From Longispora albida DSM 44784 (GTDB taxonomy: Bacteria > Actinomycetota > Actinomycetes > Mycobacteriales > Micromonosporaceae), in contig NZ_KB903822.1 of the NCBI RefSeq assembly GCF_000379825.1, positions 1 through 64,000 of the forward strand: a DNA stretch of 64,000 bases. Direction: 5' to 3'. Shown here piece by piece: positions 43,906-52,624 of the stretch (positions are counted from its first letter, which is position 1; each line of letters begins with the position of its first letter). Position numbers and translations under genes: made by a program. The notes under the pieces were generated by a model. The model saw only the letters and a list, made by a program, of their open reading frames with translations. It was not told the origin of the DNA and did no database searches.

Positions 43906-44526
43906 TCAGTTCTCGGCGAGGCAGTAGTAGCCGCTGTAGTCGCGCTTGAGGTAGCCCGTGGAACCCGCTGGGCAGTCGGCCGTGTCCTCCGCCGTGCCGA
44001 GTACCCGGCCGTCGTGCGGCTGCGAGCACTCCACGAGTTCGCCGTTACCGTCCGGCAGCTCGCGGTAACAGTCCTTCGCCGGCGCGCTGGCGATGGCGAC
44101 ACCGATGGCCGCGAACGCGACCACCGGGATGATCAGCCCGGCGATCACCGGCCGGCGGTACAGGGGCTTCCCCGCGTCCATCGGGGCGGGGAGCTGGGCG
44201 GCCACACCGGGTACCGGAGAAGGGGCCCGCAGCCCGCCCAGCCGCAGCCGGCTGACCAGGTTGACGATGAGCATGATCGGGCAGATGACCAGGGACAACG
44301 GACCCCACCAGCCCTGGTAGAGCATCTTGCCGGACATCTGCCGGAATACGGCGATGCCGCAGTCACGGCAGAACGGGCCGGCCGCGGTCAGCGTCCGGAA
44401 GGCGATCACGAGGCCAACGTGGCCGTACATGTTGAGCTTGAGGGCAGGCCCGGAGCCGCAGTAACGGCACTCACCCGGCCCCGGAACGCGCGCGGCGGGT
44501 GGCACCTGGTGGAACGGCTGGCTCAT
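43906..44526 (-). CDS. LppU/SCO3897-like membrane protein with zinc ribbon (copy 1)
   Basis: A 206-residue protein. An N-terminal Cys4 zinc ribbon (GECRYCGSG ... FCRDCGIAVF), a hydrophobic stretch (WWGPLSLVICPIMLIVNLVS), a second helix (AGLIIPVVAFAAIGVAIAS), and an outer domain with paired Cys: DCYRELPDGNGELVECSQPHDGR then DCPAGSTGYLKRD and YYCL. The outer domain resembles actinobacterial LppU/SCO3897 proteins. A tandem paralogue follows at 44562-45206. Function unknown. Confidence 0.68.
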   Translation of the reverse strand: MSQPFHQVPPAARVPGPGECRYCGSGPALKLNMYGHVGLVIAFRTLTAAGPFCRDCGIAVFRQMSGKMLYQGWWGPLSLVICPIMLIVNLVSRLRLGGLRAPSPVPGVAAQLPAPMDAGKPLYRRPVIAGLIIPVVAFAAIGVAIASAPAKDCYRELPDGNGELVECSQPHDGRVLGTAEDTADCPAGSTGYLKRDYSGYYCLAEN

Positions 44527-44561
44527 GCCTCGGTCCTCTCACAAGGGGTGGAGGAGGCAGG

Positions 44562-45206
44562 CTACCGGTTTGGTATCCCGTCTGTGTTCGCGGTCAGGCA
44601 GTAGTAGCCGCCCTCCTCGCGTTTCAGCAGGGCCGTGGACCCCGGTGGGCAGGCGTCAGCCTTGTCGTCCACCGTGCCGAGCACCCGGCCCAGGTGCGGC
44701 TCCGAGCACTCCACCAGCTCGCGGGTGCCTTCCGTCTGGCCCCGGTAACACTCTTTCGCTGGCTCGCTGAAGTGGGCGATGGCCAGCCCGATCGCGCCGA
44801 GGAACACCACCGGGATGATCAGCCCGGCGATCGCGGGAGTGCGGTGCACCGGCTTCCCGGGGACCAGCGGGGCGGACGCTTCGACGCCCGGCGTGGGAGA
44901 AGCCTCCGGCAGCCTGGCGAGCCGTGCGCGGTTGATCAGGTTGACGATCAGCAGGATCGGGCAGATGACCAGGGACAACGGTCCCCACCAGCCCTTGTAG
45001 AGCGTCAGGCCAGTGATGAACCGGAAGAGCGTGATGCCACAACCACGGCACAACGGGCCGCGCACGGTTATCGACCGGTAGGCGATCATCAGGCCGACAT
45101 GGCCGTACACCCTCATCCGGATGGCGGGCGTGCTGCCACAGATATGGCACTCCCCGGGCCCGGGATAGCGAGTAGCAGGCGGGCCGGGTTCGGGCGAGGG
45201 GTGCAA
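44562..45206 (-). CDS. LppU/SCO3897-like membrane protein with zinc ribbon (copy 2)
   Basis: A 214-residue paralogue of the downstream gene with the same order: zinc ribbon (GECHICGST ... LCRGCGITLF), WWGPLSLVICPILLIVNLIN, second helix (AGLIIPVVFLGAIGLAIAH), and the Cys-rich outer domain (KECYRGQ, VECSEPHLGRVLGT, DACPPGSTALLKRE, YYCLT). The TTG at 45206 is the only start codon that gives a length matching copy 1; AAGAG lies 8 bases upstream. A recent tandem duplication is likely. Confidence 0.65.
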   Translation of the reverse strand: MHPSPEPGPPATRYPGPGECHICGSTPAIRMRVYGHVGLMIAYRSITVRGPLCRGCGITLFRFITGLTLYKGWWGPLSLVICPILLIVNLINRARLARLPEASPTPGVEASAPLVPGKPVHRTPAIAGLIIPVVFLGAIGLAIAHFSEPAKECYRGQTEGTRELVECSEPHLGRVLGTVDDKADACPPGSTALLKREEGGYYCLTANTDGIPNR

Positions 45207-45226
45207 CGGCTGTGCTCTTTTCCGGG

Positions 45227-45859
45227 TTACGCGGCGGGCAGGTCCCACTGCGGGGGCAGCGTAGCCGCCGGCCATTCCGGGCCGGGCCGGAACGTGGTGT
45301 GTGAGCCGTCGAAGGGGTACGCGCCCTGCTCGGCCAGGGCGATCATGCGGATCCCCTCGGCGCGGATCGCTTCCGCCTCCGCAGCGCTCCAGAACTCGGG
45401 GTGCCCGATCCTGGCGGCGAAGGCCTCCTCGTCCTTCCACGCCCACGACCGGTCGGGCTGGACCACGACGTCGAGCTCCAGGTCGAGGTAGTCGACGCCG
45501 AGCGACCAGCGCTTGGCCGGGGTCTCCAGATTCAGGTACCAGGCGAGGAAGGCACCATCCCCCTCGAAGAACCACCAGAGGGAGTGCATCGCGCCCGGCG
45601 GGGTGAGGACGAGGATGCCGTCGCCTCGCCACGTACCGGGGCTGAGCATCGTCGGCGTGACGGCCCGCTCGGCGACGGTGATGTCGCGGACCGAGCCTCC
45701 GTTGAGGAGGGTCCGCTGCATCACCTCGTACCCGCGGCCCGTCCAGGTGAGCAGGCCGCGTTCGTCGTCGCTGATCACGCGGGCGGTGTGCACGGAGCGG
45801 ATGCGGCCGTTGCGGTGCACGTCCCGCCGGAGAATGACCTGTCCGGCCTCGAATCCCAT
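45227..45859 (-). CDS. DUF402 (FomD-like) protein
   Basis: A 210-residue DUF402 protein. The conserved block YLDLELDVVVQPDRSWAWKD carries the acidic metal ligands; SLWWFFEGDGAFLAWYLNLE precedes it. Characterised relatives (FomD and nucleoside-diphosphate phosphatases) hydrolyse phosphoanhydride or phosphonate-nucleotide bonds. The ATG at 45859 begins MGFEAGQVILRRDVHRNG. It ends 20 bases before the LppU-like pair on the same strand. Confidence 0.85.
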   Translation of the reverse strand: MGFEAGQVILRRDVHRNGRIRSVHTARVISDDERGLLTWTGRGYEVMQRTLLNGGSVRDITVAERAVTPTMLSPGTWRGDGILVLTPPGAMHSLWWFFEGDGAFLAWYLNLETPAKRWSLGVDYLDLELDVVVQPDRSWAWKDEEAFAARIGHPEFWSAAEAEAIRAEGIRMIALAEQGAYPFDGSHTTFRPGPEWPAATLPPQWDLPAA

Positions 45860-45957
45860 CGCAGTCCCCGTTCGCCGGCCCGTGTCCTGGAACGAGTCTC
45901 GCAGCGCGCACCAGCATCGGCTGACCGGAATCCGGTGAGGTACGCCACGGGCGGCAG

Positions 45958-46593
45958 TCAGGCGCTGATCGCCACGCCGTCCACGCCCTCGATGGTCCGG
46001 AGCTGCTCGGCGATGCCGGCCAGGGTCGCGCCCCGGCGCGACTTGACCGACAGGACCAGCGACTCGGATCCGCTCACGTACCGGACCGAGCTGACCTTGC
46101 ATGACGGCCACGCGGCCAGGACGGCACGCTCCACAGTGGTCAGTGGTACGCCGGACGCGACCGTCAGGGTGACCTCCAGCGGGCGGCGCCTCGGCAGCAG
46201 CTCGTCCTCCAGCTTCTTCAGCAGGACCAGGACGACGAGCACCAGCACGGTACCGGCGGCCGCAGGCCACCACGCCCGCAGCCCGAAGGCGAGCCCGATC
46301 GAGGCGGTGACCCACAGCGAGGCCGCCGTCGTCAGCCCGTGCACGGTCAGCCCCTCGCGGAGGATCGCCCCGCCGCCGAGGAAGCCGATGCCCGTGATCA
46401 CCTGAGCCGCGATCCGGGTCGGGTCGGCGCCGGGCAGGCTGGCCCCGGCCACGGTCGCGAGCGTCGCGCCGAGACAGACGAGCATGTGGGTACGCAGGCC
46501 GGCGTGCTGGGCCGACAGCTCGCGTTCGAGCCCGATCACCGCGCCGGCCATCGCCGCCGCAGCGACCTGGAGCAGCACGATCTGCCAGGACAT
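45958..46593 (-). CDS. MgtC/SapB-family membrane protein
   Basis: A 211-residue protein with four or five transmembrane helices. The family signature GAVIGLERELSAQHAGLRTHM is followed by LVCLGATLATVAG, GIGFLGGGAIL and GLTTAASLWVTASIGLA. A C-terminal ACT-like domain (LEVTLTVASGVPLTTVERAV) follows. MgtC proteins modulate F-ATPase and magnesium/phosphate homeostasis under Mg limitation or in hosts. Monocistronic. Confidence 0.92.
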   Translation of the reverse strand: MSWQIVLLQVAAAAMAGAVIGLERELSAQHAGLRTHMLVCLGATLATVAGASLPGADPTRIAAQVITGIGFLGGGAILREGLTVHGLTTAASLWVTASIGLAFGLRAWWPAAAGTVLVLVVLVLLKKLEDELLPRRRPLEVTLTVASGVPLTTVERAVLAAWPSCKVSSVRYVSGSESLVLSVKSRRGATLAGIAEQLRTIEGVDGVAISA

Positions 46594-46737
46594 GCCTCCG
46601 ACGCTACGGCACACGCGCTCCCCGGGCGGGAAACCTGGCCGGAACCGGGCATCATTGCTCCCCGATCGCCGCGTGCGCGTACCCGCTCGTCAGTAGGCTC
46701 GATGTGCATCGTGCCGGCCACAGGGAGGACCCAGTCA

Positions 46738-47117
46738 TGGCGAGCGGCAGCGAGAAGGTCGACCAGCTGATGGCGACGGTCACCCATCCGCACAAGGATG
46801 CCGTCGAGTACCTCCGTACTGCCATCCTGGCTGCGGACCCGGAGATCACCGAGCAGGTGAAGTGGAACGCGCCGAGTTTCTGTTACGAGGGCACGGACCG
46901 GGTCACCTTCCAGCTGAAGTCACCGGAGGTCCAGCTCATCCTGCACCGGGGCGCGAAGGTCAGGGACGACGCTGACACTTTCAGCTTCCACGACGACACC
47001 GGCCTGATGCGGTGGCGTTCGGCGGACCGGGCGCTGGTGACGTTCGCTGACCTCGGCGATGTCAAGGCACACCAGGAAGCGTTCATCGCCCTGGTCCAGC
47101 GGTGGGTCAAGGCGTAG
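46738..47117 (+). CDS. DUF1801 protein
   Basis: A 126-residue protein of the DUF1801/YdhG-like fold: HPHKDAVEYLRTAILAADPE, ITEQVKWNAPSFCYEG, VTFQLKSPEVQLILHRGAK. These frataxin-like-fold proteins are small and cytoplasmic, of unclear role. The ATG at 46738 has GGAGG 8 bases upstream. Stands alone. Confidence 0.88.
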
Positions 47118-47198
47118 AACCGGCCCGGCGAACAGAAGATCTATTGTGTACCCGCCGGCGCCAGCGGCATCAGCCAGCGGCGCCGGATCGGGACAGCG

Positions 47199-47786
47199 CT
47201 ATGCGGCAGCAGCCATTCTCACCGCCCGGACCGGCCCGAGTGCCCGTGCCGTGGCGATCACCTCGTCGAGCATCGCCAGGAGCGCCAGGCGCTGGAGCCT
47301 TGCCGGTGTCACGGTGCCGGGGTGGGCCGGTGACTCGATCTGGAAGTCGGTCAGCAACGACAGGCCCACCTGGGGCTGTACTGTCTCGACCCGCAGGCCG
47401 GCGAGCGTGGCGCGGAGCGTCTCCGTGGCTCCCGTACGGCCGTGCAGGCCATAGCTGATCAGGCCGGCCGCCTTGTCGTTCCATTCCGCGTAGAGCAGGT
47501 CGAGCGCGGTGCCCAGCGCTCCGGTCACGGCGTGGCCGGCTTCCGGGGTGACGAACACGAAGCCGTCGAAGCGGCTGACCGTCTCCGACCAGCGTTGCGT
47601 GTACTCGCCGCCGTACGGGCCGAGGCGCGGCCCGTCCGCTGCGGGAAGGCCTGCGTCGGCGAGGTCCACGACCTCGCAGTGCAGCCCGGTGCGTTCCTCG
47701 GCGGACACTCCGGCTGCCCAGTCGGCGACCAGACGGCTCCGGCGGCCGTGGCGGATGCTGCCGGCGATGAAAGCGATCGCGGTCAT
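47199..47786 (-). CDS. NADPH-dependent FMN reductase-like oxidoreductase
   Basis: A 195-residue flavodoxin-like enzyme. The FMN phosphate loop is in FIAGSIRHGRRSRLVADW; later blocks are VVDLADAGLP and FDGFVFVTPEAGHAVTGALG, as in quinone/azo/chromate reductases of the ArsH/YieF group. Its ATG overlaps the MFS stop by ATGA, so export pump and reductase are co-produced and probably answer the same toxic compound sensed by the divergent TetR regulator. Confidence 0.88.
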   Translation of the reverse strand: MTAIAFIAGSIRHGRRSRLVADWAAGVSAEERTGLHCEVVDLADAGLPAADGPRLGPYGGEYTQRWSETVSRFDGFVFVTPEAGHAVTGALGTALDLLYAEWNDKAAGLISYGLHGRTGATETLRATLAGLRVETVQPQVGLSLLTDFQIESPAHPGTVTPARLQRLALLAMLDEVIATARALGPVRAVRMAAAA

Positions 47787-49306
47787 GACCTCACCGAGTC
47801 CACTGTGGTCGCAGCGGGGCGGCGGCGGGGCAGGAGCAGCGCCGGTACCAGGGCGACGGCCATGAGCGCGACGGCCCAGAAGTACGCGCCACGGAACGCG
47901 CCGGCCAGCGGGCTCGCGGCGGCTTCCAGTGCGGCCGGGCTCAGGTGGCGGACGGCACCGAGGCCGCGCTCGCCGGTACCGGAGGCGGCGGCCGACAGCT
48001 TCTCGGTGAGTTCCCTGGTCAGCAGTACCGAAATGGCTGCTCCCCCGGCAGAGGCCGCGACCTGCTGCACGATGTTGATCGCCGTCGAGGCGCCGGGGAT
48101 CTGGGCTGGCGGCAGTGACCGCGAGGAAGCGGTGATGGCCGGCATGATCGTGGCACCGACACCGATGCCCATGACCACGCTGGCCACGGCGATCGCCCAG
48201 TATGGAGAGTCCGCCTGGATCTGGGTCGCCATCAGGAGGAAGCCGACAGTCGCAGTCGTCACCCCGGCGAGCACGACCCGGCCGGGTGGCACGCGGTCGA
48301 CGAGCCGGCCGGCCAGCTGCATGCTGATCCCGGTGGCCAGGACCTGAGGGATGCCGAGCAGCCCGGCCTCCGTGGCCGTGTGCCCCCTGGCGAGCTGCCA
48401 GAACAGCGGGCCGAGCATCATCGAGCCGAAGTAGCTGGCGTTGAAGGCGGCCAGGGTCAGCGCGGGCACAGCGAACGACCGGTGCCGGAGCAGGCCGAGG
48501 TCGATCAGCGGGTGTTCCGTCCGCCGGGCGCGGATGACGAAGCCGGCGATCAGCAGTACGCCGCCCACGACCGGCACCAGCACGCCGGGCGAGGTGAAGT
48601 CGGCGTCGTCGCCGCCGGTCGCCAGGCCGTAGATCAGTGCGGCGAGGCCCGGCGAGAGCATCGCCAGGCCCGGCACGTCGAGCCGGCGTGCGACGCGCTC
48701 GCTGCCGGCGTCGAGCGTCCGGTACGCGAGGAGCAGGGCCAGCGCCCCGACCGGCAGGTTGACCCAGAAGATCCACCGCCAGGAGTACTCGTCGATCAGC
48801 CAGCCGCCCAGCACCGGCCCGGCCAGCGGCCCGACCAGGACGGGGATGCCCATCAGCGCCATCGTCCGGCCCATCGCCTCCCGGCCGGCCGCGCGCATCA
48901 GGATCGTCATGCCGACCGGCATGAGCATGCCGCCGCCGAGGCCCTGCACGACCCGGAAGGCGATCAGCGATCCCGTGTCCCAGGCGCAGCCGGCCAGCAG
49001 CGATCCGGCGGCGAAGAGCGCTATGGCCGTCAGGTACAGCCGGCGGGTGCCGAACCGGCCGATCGCCCAGCCGGTCACCGGGATCACGGTGGCCAGGGCG
49101 AGGGTGTAGCCGATGCCGGCCCAGGCGATCGTGGCCAGCGAGGCGTCGAACACCGTGGCCAGCTGGTTGAACGCGACGTTGACGATCGTGACGTCCAGTA
49201 CGGACATGATCGAGGCGAGGATGACGACGGTCGCGGTGGCGCCGAGCGAGGGGGACGCTCTGGCGTGCCGGGGGCTGGCCGGTGGGGATGTGGCGGTGGC
49301 GGTCAC
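47783..49306 (-). CDS. MFS drug:H+ antiporter, DHA2 (14-TM) family
   Basis: A 507-residue EmrB/QacA-type efflux pump with about 14 helices. The family's motif C region is in VGPLAGPVLGGWLIDEYSWR, with WIFWVNLPVGALALLL following, and the loop GWAIGRFGTRRLYL is motif A-like. The early IMSVLDVTIVNVAF segment is also typical. The GTG start lies after GAGGTG and a run of C. TetR-type operators sit in the 118-base divergent gap. Substrates cannot be predicted. Confidence 0.92.
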   Translation of the reverse strand: MTATATSPPASPRHARASPSLGATATVVILASIMSVLDVTIVNVAFNQLATVFDASLATIAWAGIGYTLALATVIPVTGWAIGRFGTRRLYLTAIALFAAGSLLAGCAWDTGSLIAFRVVQGLGGGMLMPVGMTILMRAAGREAMGRTMALMGIPVLVGPLAGPVLGGWLIDEYSWRWIFWVNLPVGALALLLAYRTLDAGSERVARRLDVPGLAMLSPGLAALIYGLATGGDDADFTSPGVLVPVVGGVLLIAGFVIRARRTEHPLIDLGLLRHRSFAVPALTLAAFNASYFGSMMLGPLFWQLARGHTATEAGLLGIPQVLATGISMQLAGRLVDRVPPGRVVLAGVTTATVGFLLMATQIQADSPYWAIAVASVVMGIGVGATIMPAITASSRSLPPAQIPGASTAINIVQQVAASAGGAAISVLLTRELTEKLSAAASGTGERGLGAVRHLSPAALEAAASPLAGAFRGAYFWAVALMAVALVPALLLPRRRPAATTVDSVRS

Positions 49307-49327
49307 GGGGGGGGCACCTCTTCCAAA

Positions 49328-49353
49328 GGCGAGACGGACCGTTCCGTCTCGCC
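49328..49353. promoter_or_regulatory. TetR-type operator 1
   Basis: GGCGAGACGGA - CCGT - TCCGTCTCGCC, an 11-bp perfect inverted repeat with a 4-base spacer, just upstream of the MFS start. Shares GTTCCGTCTCGC with the second site, 53 bp away centre to centre (five helical turns). Confidence 0.75.
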
Positions 49354-49384
49354 AACAGCATGCAGAAGGCTCACGGCCAAGTCA

Positions 49385-49404
49385 ACACGGAACGTTCCGT
49401 CTCG
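49385..49404. promoter_or_regulatory. TetR-type operator 2
   Basis: Centred on the perfect 12-bp palindrome CGGAACGTTCCG (49388-49399) and extended rightward as GTTCCGTCTCG. Lies 21 bases before the TetR start, so the regulator probably represses itself as well as the MFS operon. Confidence 0.75.
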
Positions 49405-49424
49405 CATGGGGTATGCTCTGGCCC

Positions 49425-50006
49425 ATGTCCCCCAGACGCCCCGAACGCCGCAGCGACCAGGCCACCCAGGCAGTCCTCCAGGCCACACTGGACCTGTGCC
49501 TGGAGGTCGGCTACGCCAAGCTGAGCATCGAGGGCATCGCGACCAGGGCCGGCGTCGGCAAGAACACGATCTACCGGTGGTGGCCGTCCAAGGCTGCCGT
49601 GCTGCTCGACGGCCTCCTCGCCTTCTGGGGCGGCACCGCGCCCTTCCCCGACACCGGGGACGTCACAGCAGACCTCAAGACACAGATGCGGGCCGCGCTG
49701 GCCAACCTCTCCGCCTCACCGGTCGGCGAGCACTACCGGGCACTGATCGGCGAGGCCCAGCACGATCCGGCTCTCGCCGAGGCGCTGTGGGAACGGCTGA
49801 TCGGCCCGATGGTCGCCACAGCTGTCGAACGGATCACGGCGGCACAGGAGGCAGGCCAGCTCCGCGCCGAACTCGAGCCGGCCCTGATCGTTGAGCTGCT
49901 CTACGGCCCGATCTACCACCGGTGGCTGCTCACCCGGCGGCTCGCCACCCCGGAGCGGATCGAGGCCATCGTGGACGCCGTGATGACCGGGCTCAGGACC
50001 CGCTAG
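49425..50006 (+). CDS. TetR-family transcriptional repressor
   Basis: A 193-residue repressor. The N-terminal helix-turn-helix is IEGIATRAGVGKNTIYRWWPSKAAV; the C-terminal domain (LIGPMVATAVERITAAQEAG, ELLYGPIYHRWLL) matches TetR_C_11-like ligand domains. The ATG at 49425 is chosen because the HTH begins soon after. Divergent from the MFS/reductase operon, with two matching palindromes between them. Confidence 0.92.
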   Translation: MSPRRPERRSDQATQAVLQATLDLCLEVGYAKLSIEGIATRAGVGKNTIYRWWPSKAAVLLDGLLAFWGGTAPFPDTGDVTADLKTQMRAALANLSASPVGEHYRALIGEAQHDPALAEALWERLIGPMVATAVERITAAQEAGQLRAELEPALIVELLYGPIYHRWLLTRRLATPERIEAIVDAVMTGLRTR

Positions 50007-50030
50007 CCCCTCGCTCCCGCGTCCGGCCGG

Positions 50031-50744
50031 TCACTCCTCGCCGGTCGCCACCAGCTGCTTGCACAGCAGCCTGTTGCCGACGACGTAGGCCGGTGCGACC
50101 AGGAACAGCACCGGCTGTGCCGGGTCGCAGGGCTGCCAGGCGTCCTGCCGCTCCGGATGCAGCTGGCCGCCGGGCGCGCACTCGAAGTCCCAGCGGTGCT
50201 CGTGGCCGAGGCCCGAGATGCGCTCGCGCAGGGCGCTGAACTCCTCGACCAGCCGGTTCGTGGTGTCCACGTCCCGGCACAGGTCCAGCACCTCGCCGCT
50301 GTCGATCTTCGGGGAGCCCAGCAGCGCCCTGGCCAGCTCGCCGACCAGGTTCGCCAGCTCCAGCCGGGGCGGCGGGGTCTCGTACGCCTCCCGGGCCGCC
50401 TGGCGCAGCAGGTCGTTGACCATGCCCTGGTACTCACTCGCCAGCGGATAGTGGTCGGTGTGCCGCTCGGAGGTGGCATCCGGGTTCTTCTTCGTGAACG
50501 CCTCGGCCAGCGCCTCGGTGAACCGCTCGTCGAAGCTCTTCAGCTGGCCGCGGACCTGCCGCAGCTCCTTCTCCAGCTCGGCGATCCGCGCGCCGTGCTG
50601 GCGCAGCTCGTTCTCCAGGGCGGCGTTGCGCTGGTCGCGCTGGAGGATGATGGTCCTGAGCCGCTGGGCCTCGACGGCTTGCCGGTCCAGCTCCTGGCCG
50701 ACGAAGCCGAGCAGGTCCGCGAGGCGGGCGGGGGCGTTGGCCAT
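50031..50744 (-). CDS. Coiled-coil protein paired with Hsp70-like gene
   Basis: A 237-residue protein. Residues ~20-75 form a coiled coil (LRQHGARIAELEKELRQVRG and flanks); a charged helical middle and a C-terminal part ending VAPAYVVGNRLLCKQLVA follow. No Cys-rich or catalytic motif. The ATG lies one base after the stop of the Hsp70-like gene, so both are co-translated. By analogy with GrpE it could be a nucleotide-exchange or adaptor partner for that chaperone; that is inference, as no GrpE signature is visible. Confidence 0.65.
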   Translation of the reverse strand: MANAPARLADLLGFVGQELDRQAVEAQRLRTIILQRDQRNAALENELRQHGARIAELEKELRQVRGQLKSFDERFTEALAEAFTKKNPDATSERHTDHYPLASEYQGMVNDLLRQAAREAYETPPPRLELANLVGELARALLGSPKIDSGEVLDLCRDVDTTNRLVEEFSALRERISGLGHEHRWDFECAPGGQLHPERQDAWQPCDPAQPVLFLVAPAYVVGNRLLCKQLVATGEE

Positions 50745-50745
50745 G

Positions 50746-52437
50746 TCAGTCGTCCTCCGGGCTGAACTCGATGCTCGCCTTCGCCTCGACTCCGGTCCTG
50801 GTGTCGACGGCGCGTACGTCGATCTCCGTGCCGCCGAAGAGCATCGTCACGTCGACCGAGCGCTGGCCGGCCGGCATGGACACCGTCGACTTCATGTCCA
50901 CCACGACCTCGGCCATGTACTTGCAGCTCTGCTCCGTGACGTATCTCGGCTCGGCTGCCGTGGCCTGGTAGATCGCGATCGTCATGCTCTCCTGGCTGCT
51001 GTAGATCGGGTAGTACCGCTTGGTGACCTGGTGACCGGGCTCGACGATGTCGTTGGCGCGCACGCAGATGTCGAAGCGCTCGGTGCACTTCTCCCGGCCA
51101 TTGGTGTCGACCACTTTGGAGCCGGGCGGGTCGCCCTGCTCGAAGTCGAGCGCCACGCTGAAGCCGTACGTGTACCGCGACCGCCGCCCCAGGATCGCCT
51201 CGGGCTGCAGCGCGTAGTGCACGGCGCCGATCAGCACCGCCGACGCCGGCCGGGACGGCACGAGCACCTTGGCCCGCTTACCGACGTGGTCGGCCAGCCG
51301 CGTCCGCAGGTACTCGGACTGGGCGAAGCCGCCGACCAGCAGGATCCGGTCCACCGAACCCTGGCCGATCTTGCTGAGCTGGTCGTCGACCAGGCTGAGG
51401 ATCGGGCCGACCGCCAGCTCGAACAGCTGGGCAGCCTCGGCGGGCATCAGGGTCACCGCGTCGTCCACGCCGTTCTGCGCCTCGGCCAGCCGGCGCAGCG
51501 CGTCGTCACCGAGCAGCCGGTGCAGGCGGAAGGTCAGCGGGACGGTGATCAGCCGCTGGCGTTCCGGGCTGAACTCCCGTTTCACCCGCTCCCACGCGTT
51601 GAGCAGCTCGACGAAGGCCGAGGGCTCCAGGTCGACGACGCGCTTGATGGTGTCGGAGCCGACCCGGCTGGCGACCACGTTCTCCAGGAAGTACTGGTCG
51701 ACGTACGTCGCGCCGTGACTGCCACCGGACGTGTACCCGATCTCGGTGAGCCCCTCACCATCCACTTTGTACGCGGTGATGTCGACCGTCCCGCCGCCGG
51801 CGTCCACGACCATGAACCGCTCGTTGGTGTGGCCCATGCCGACCACGCCGGCGTCGTGCTGGCAGTAGAGCGCTGCGACCTCGGGCTCGACCGCGATCAG
51901 CAGGCGCCTGGGGTCGGCAGGCAGGCCTGCGGCGACCGCGCAGTCGCGCATGACCCGGCGTTCCCGGTCGCGCCAGATCGCCGGGACCGTCAGGCACCAG
52001 CGGATCTCCTCCTCGCGGACGCCCGTCGCGGCGAGGATGCGGCCGACGGCGAACTCGTACAGCACCTTCAGGTACGCGGTGACGAGCTGCTCGACCTTCC
52101 GGCCGGCCAGCTCCAGCTCGGTGCCGGGGCCCGACGGGGCTCCCCCGGCCAGCAGGTGCATCTTGAACCGGTGGAAGAAGGCCAGGTCCGGCCGGGTACG
52201 CGACTCGTGCAGGAAGCGCTGCTGCGCCTCGTAGCCCCAGGCCAGCACCTCGTGGTCCGGGTTCGTCAGGAGGGCGGTCAGGTTCTTGATGTAGCTGGTC
52301 GGCTGGCCGTCCCACTCGTCGTAGAAGTGCACGGTGCGCTTGCCGGGCTCCTTGCCAGCCTCAGAGGCGAAGGCCCAGGCGAAGCCGGTGCCGTGGGTGC
52401 CGAAGTCGATGGCTGCCACGATCCGGTGTCTGCTCAC
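50746..52437 (-). CDS. HSPA12-like Hsp70 family ATPase
   Basis: A 563-residue actin-fold ATPase. Phosphate-1 motif AAIDFGTHGTGFAWAF, phosphate-2 FMVVDAGGGTVDITAY, and adenosine-side motif ILLVGGFAQSEYLRTRL are clear, with TVPAIW and AEAAQL between. The insert pattern and length are closer to eukaryotic HSPA12 than to DnaK, and no classical DnaK substrate-binding lid is visible; ~110 C-terminal residues are beta-rich. GTG start with GGAGA 7 bases upstream. Divergent from the STAND/VWA/PP2C/kinase operon, a gene combination seen in conflict-type loci. Confidence 0.88.
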   Translation of the reverse strand: MSRHRIVAAIDFGTHGTGFAWAFASEAGKEPGKRTVHFYDEWDGQPTSYIKNLTALLTNPDHEVLAWGYEAQQRFLHESRTRPDLAFFHRFKMHLLAGGAPSGPGTELELAGRKVEQLVTAYLKVLYEFAVGRILAATGVREEEIRWCLTVPAIWRDRERRVMRDCAVAAGLPADPRRLLIAVEPEVAALYCQHDAGVVGMGHTNERFMVVDAGGGTVDITAYKVDGEGLTEIGYTSGGSHGATYVDQYFLENVVASRVGSDTIKRVVDLEPSAFVELLNAWERVKREFSPERQRLITVPLTFRLHRLLGDDALRRLAEAQNGVDDAVTLMPAEAAQLFELAVGPILSLVDDQLSKIGQGSVDRILLVGGFAQSEYLRTRLADHVGKRAKVLVPSRPASAVLIGAVHYALQPEAILGRRSRYTYGFSVALDFEQGDPPGSKVVDTNGREKCTERFDICVRANDIVEPGHQVTKRYYPIYSSQESMTIAIYQATAAEPRYVTEQSCKYMAEVVVDMKSTVSMPAGQRSVDVTMLFGGTEIDVRAVDTRTGVEAKASIEFSPEDD

Positions 52438-52624
52438 CAGGAAGTCTCCGATGTCTACCGCGGTGGAGTGCTGATATCGAGGATGATCAGCCCGGTACAG
52501 ACGAACCTAGCAAACGTCACGCTGGTCACCCGGTTCTGTCGGATTGTCGATCCTGACAGGACGATCGGCGCGCCGGTGCTCCTATGTTGATCCCCGAAGA
52601 ACCTGTGACACCGAGGAGAAGGTC

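Noticed and set aside
52551-52561. TCCTGACAGGA palindrome in the Hsp70/effector divergent gap
   Set aside because: Only 5-bp arms and no second copy; not enough to call an operator.
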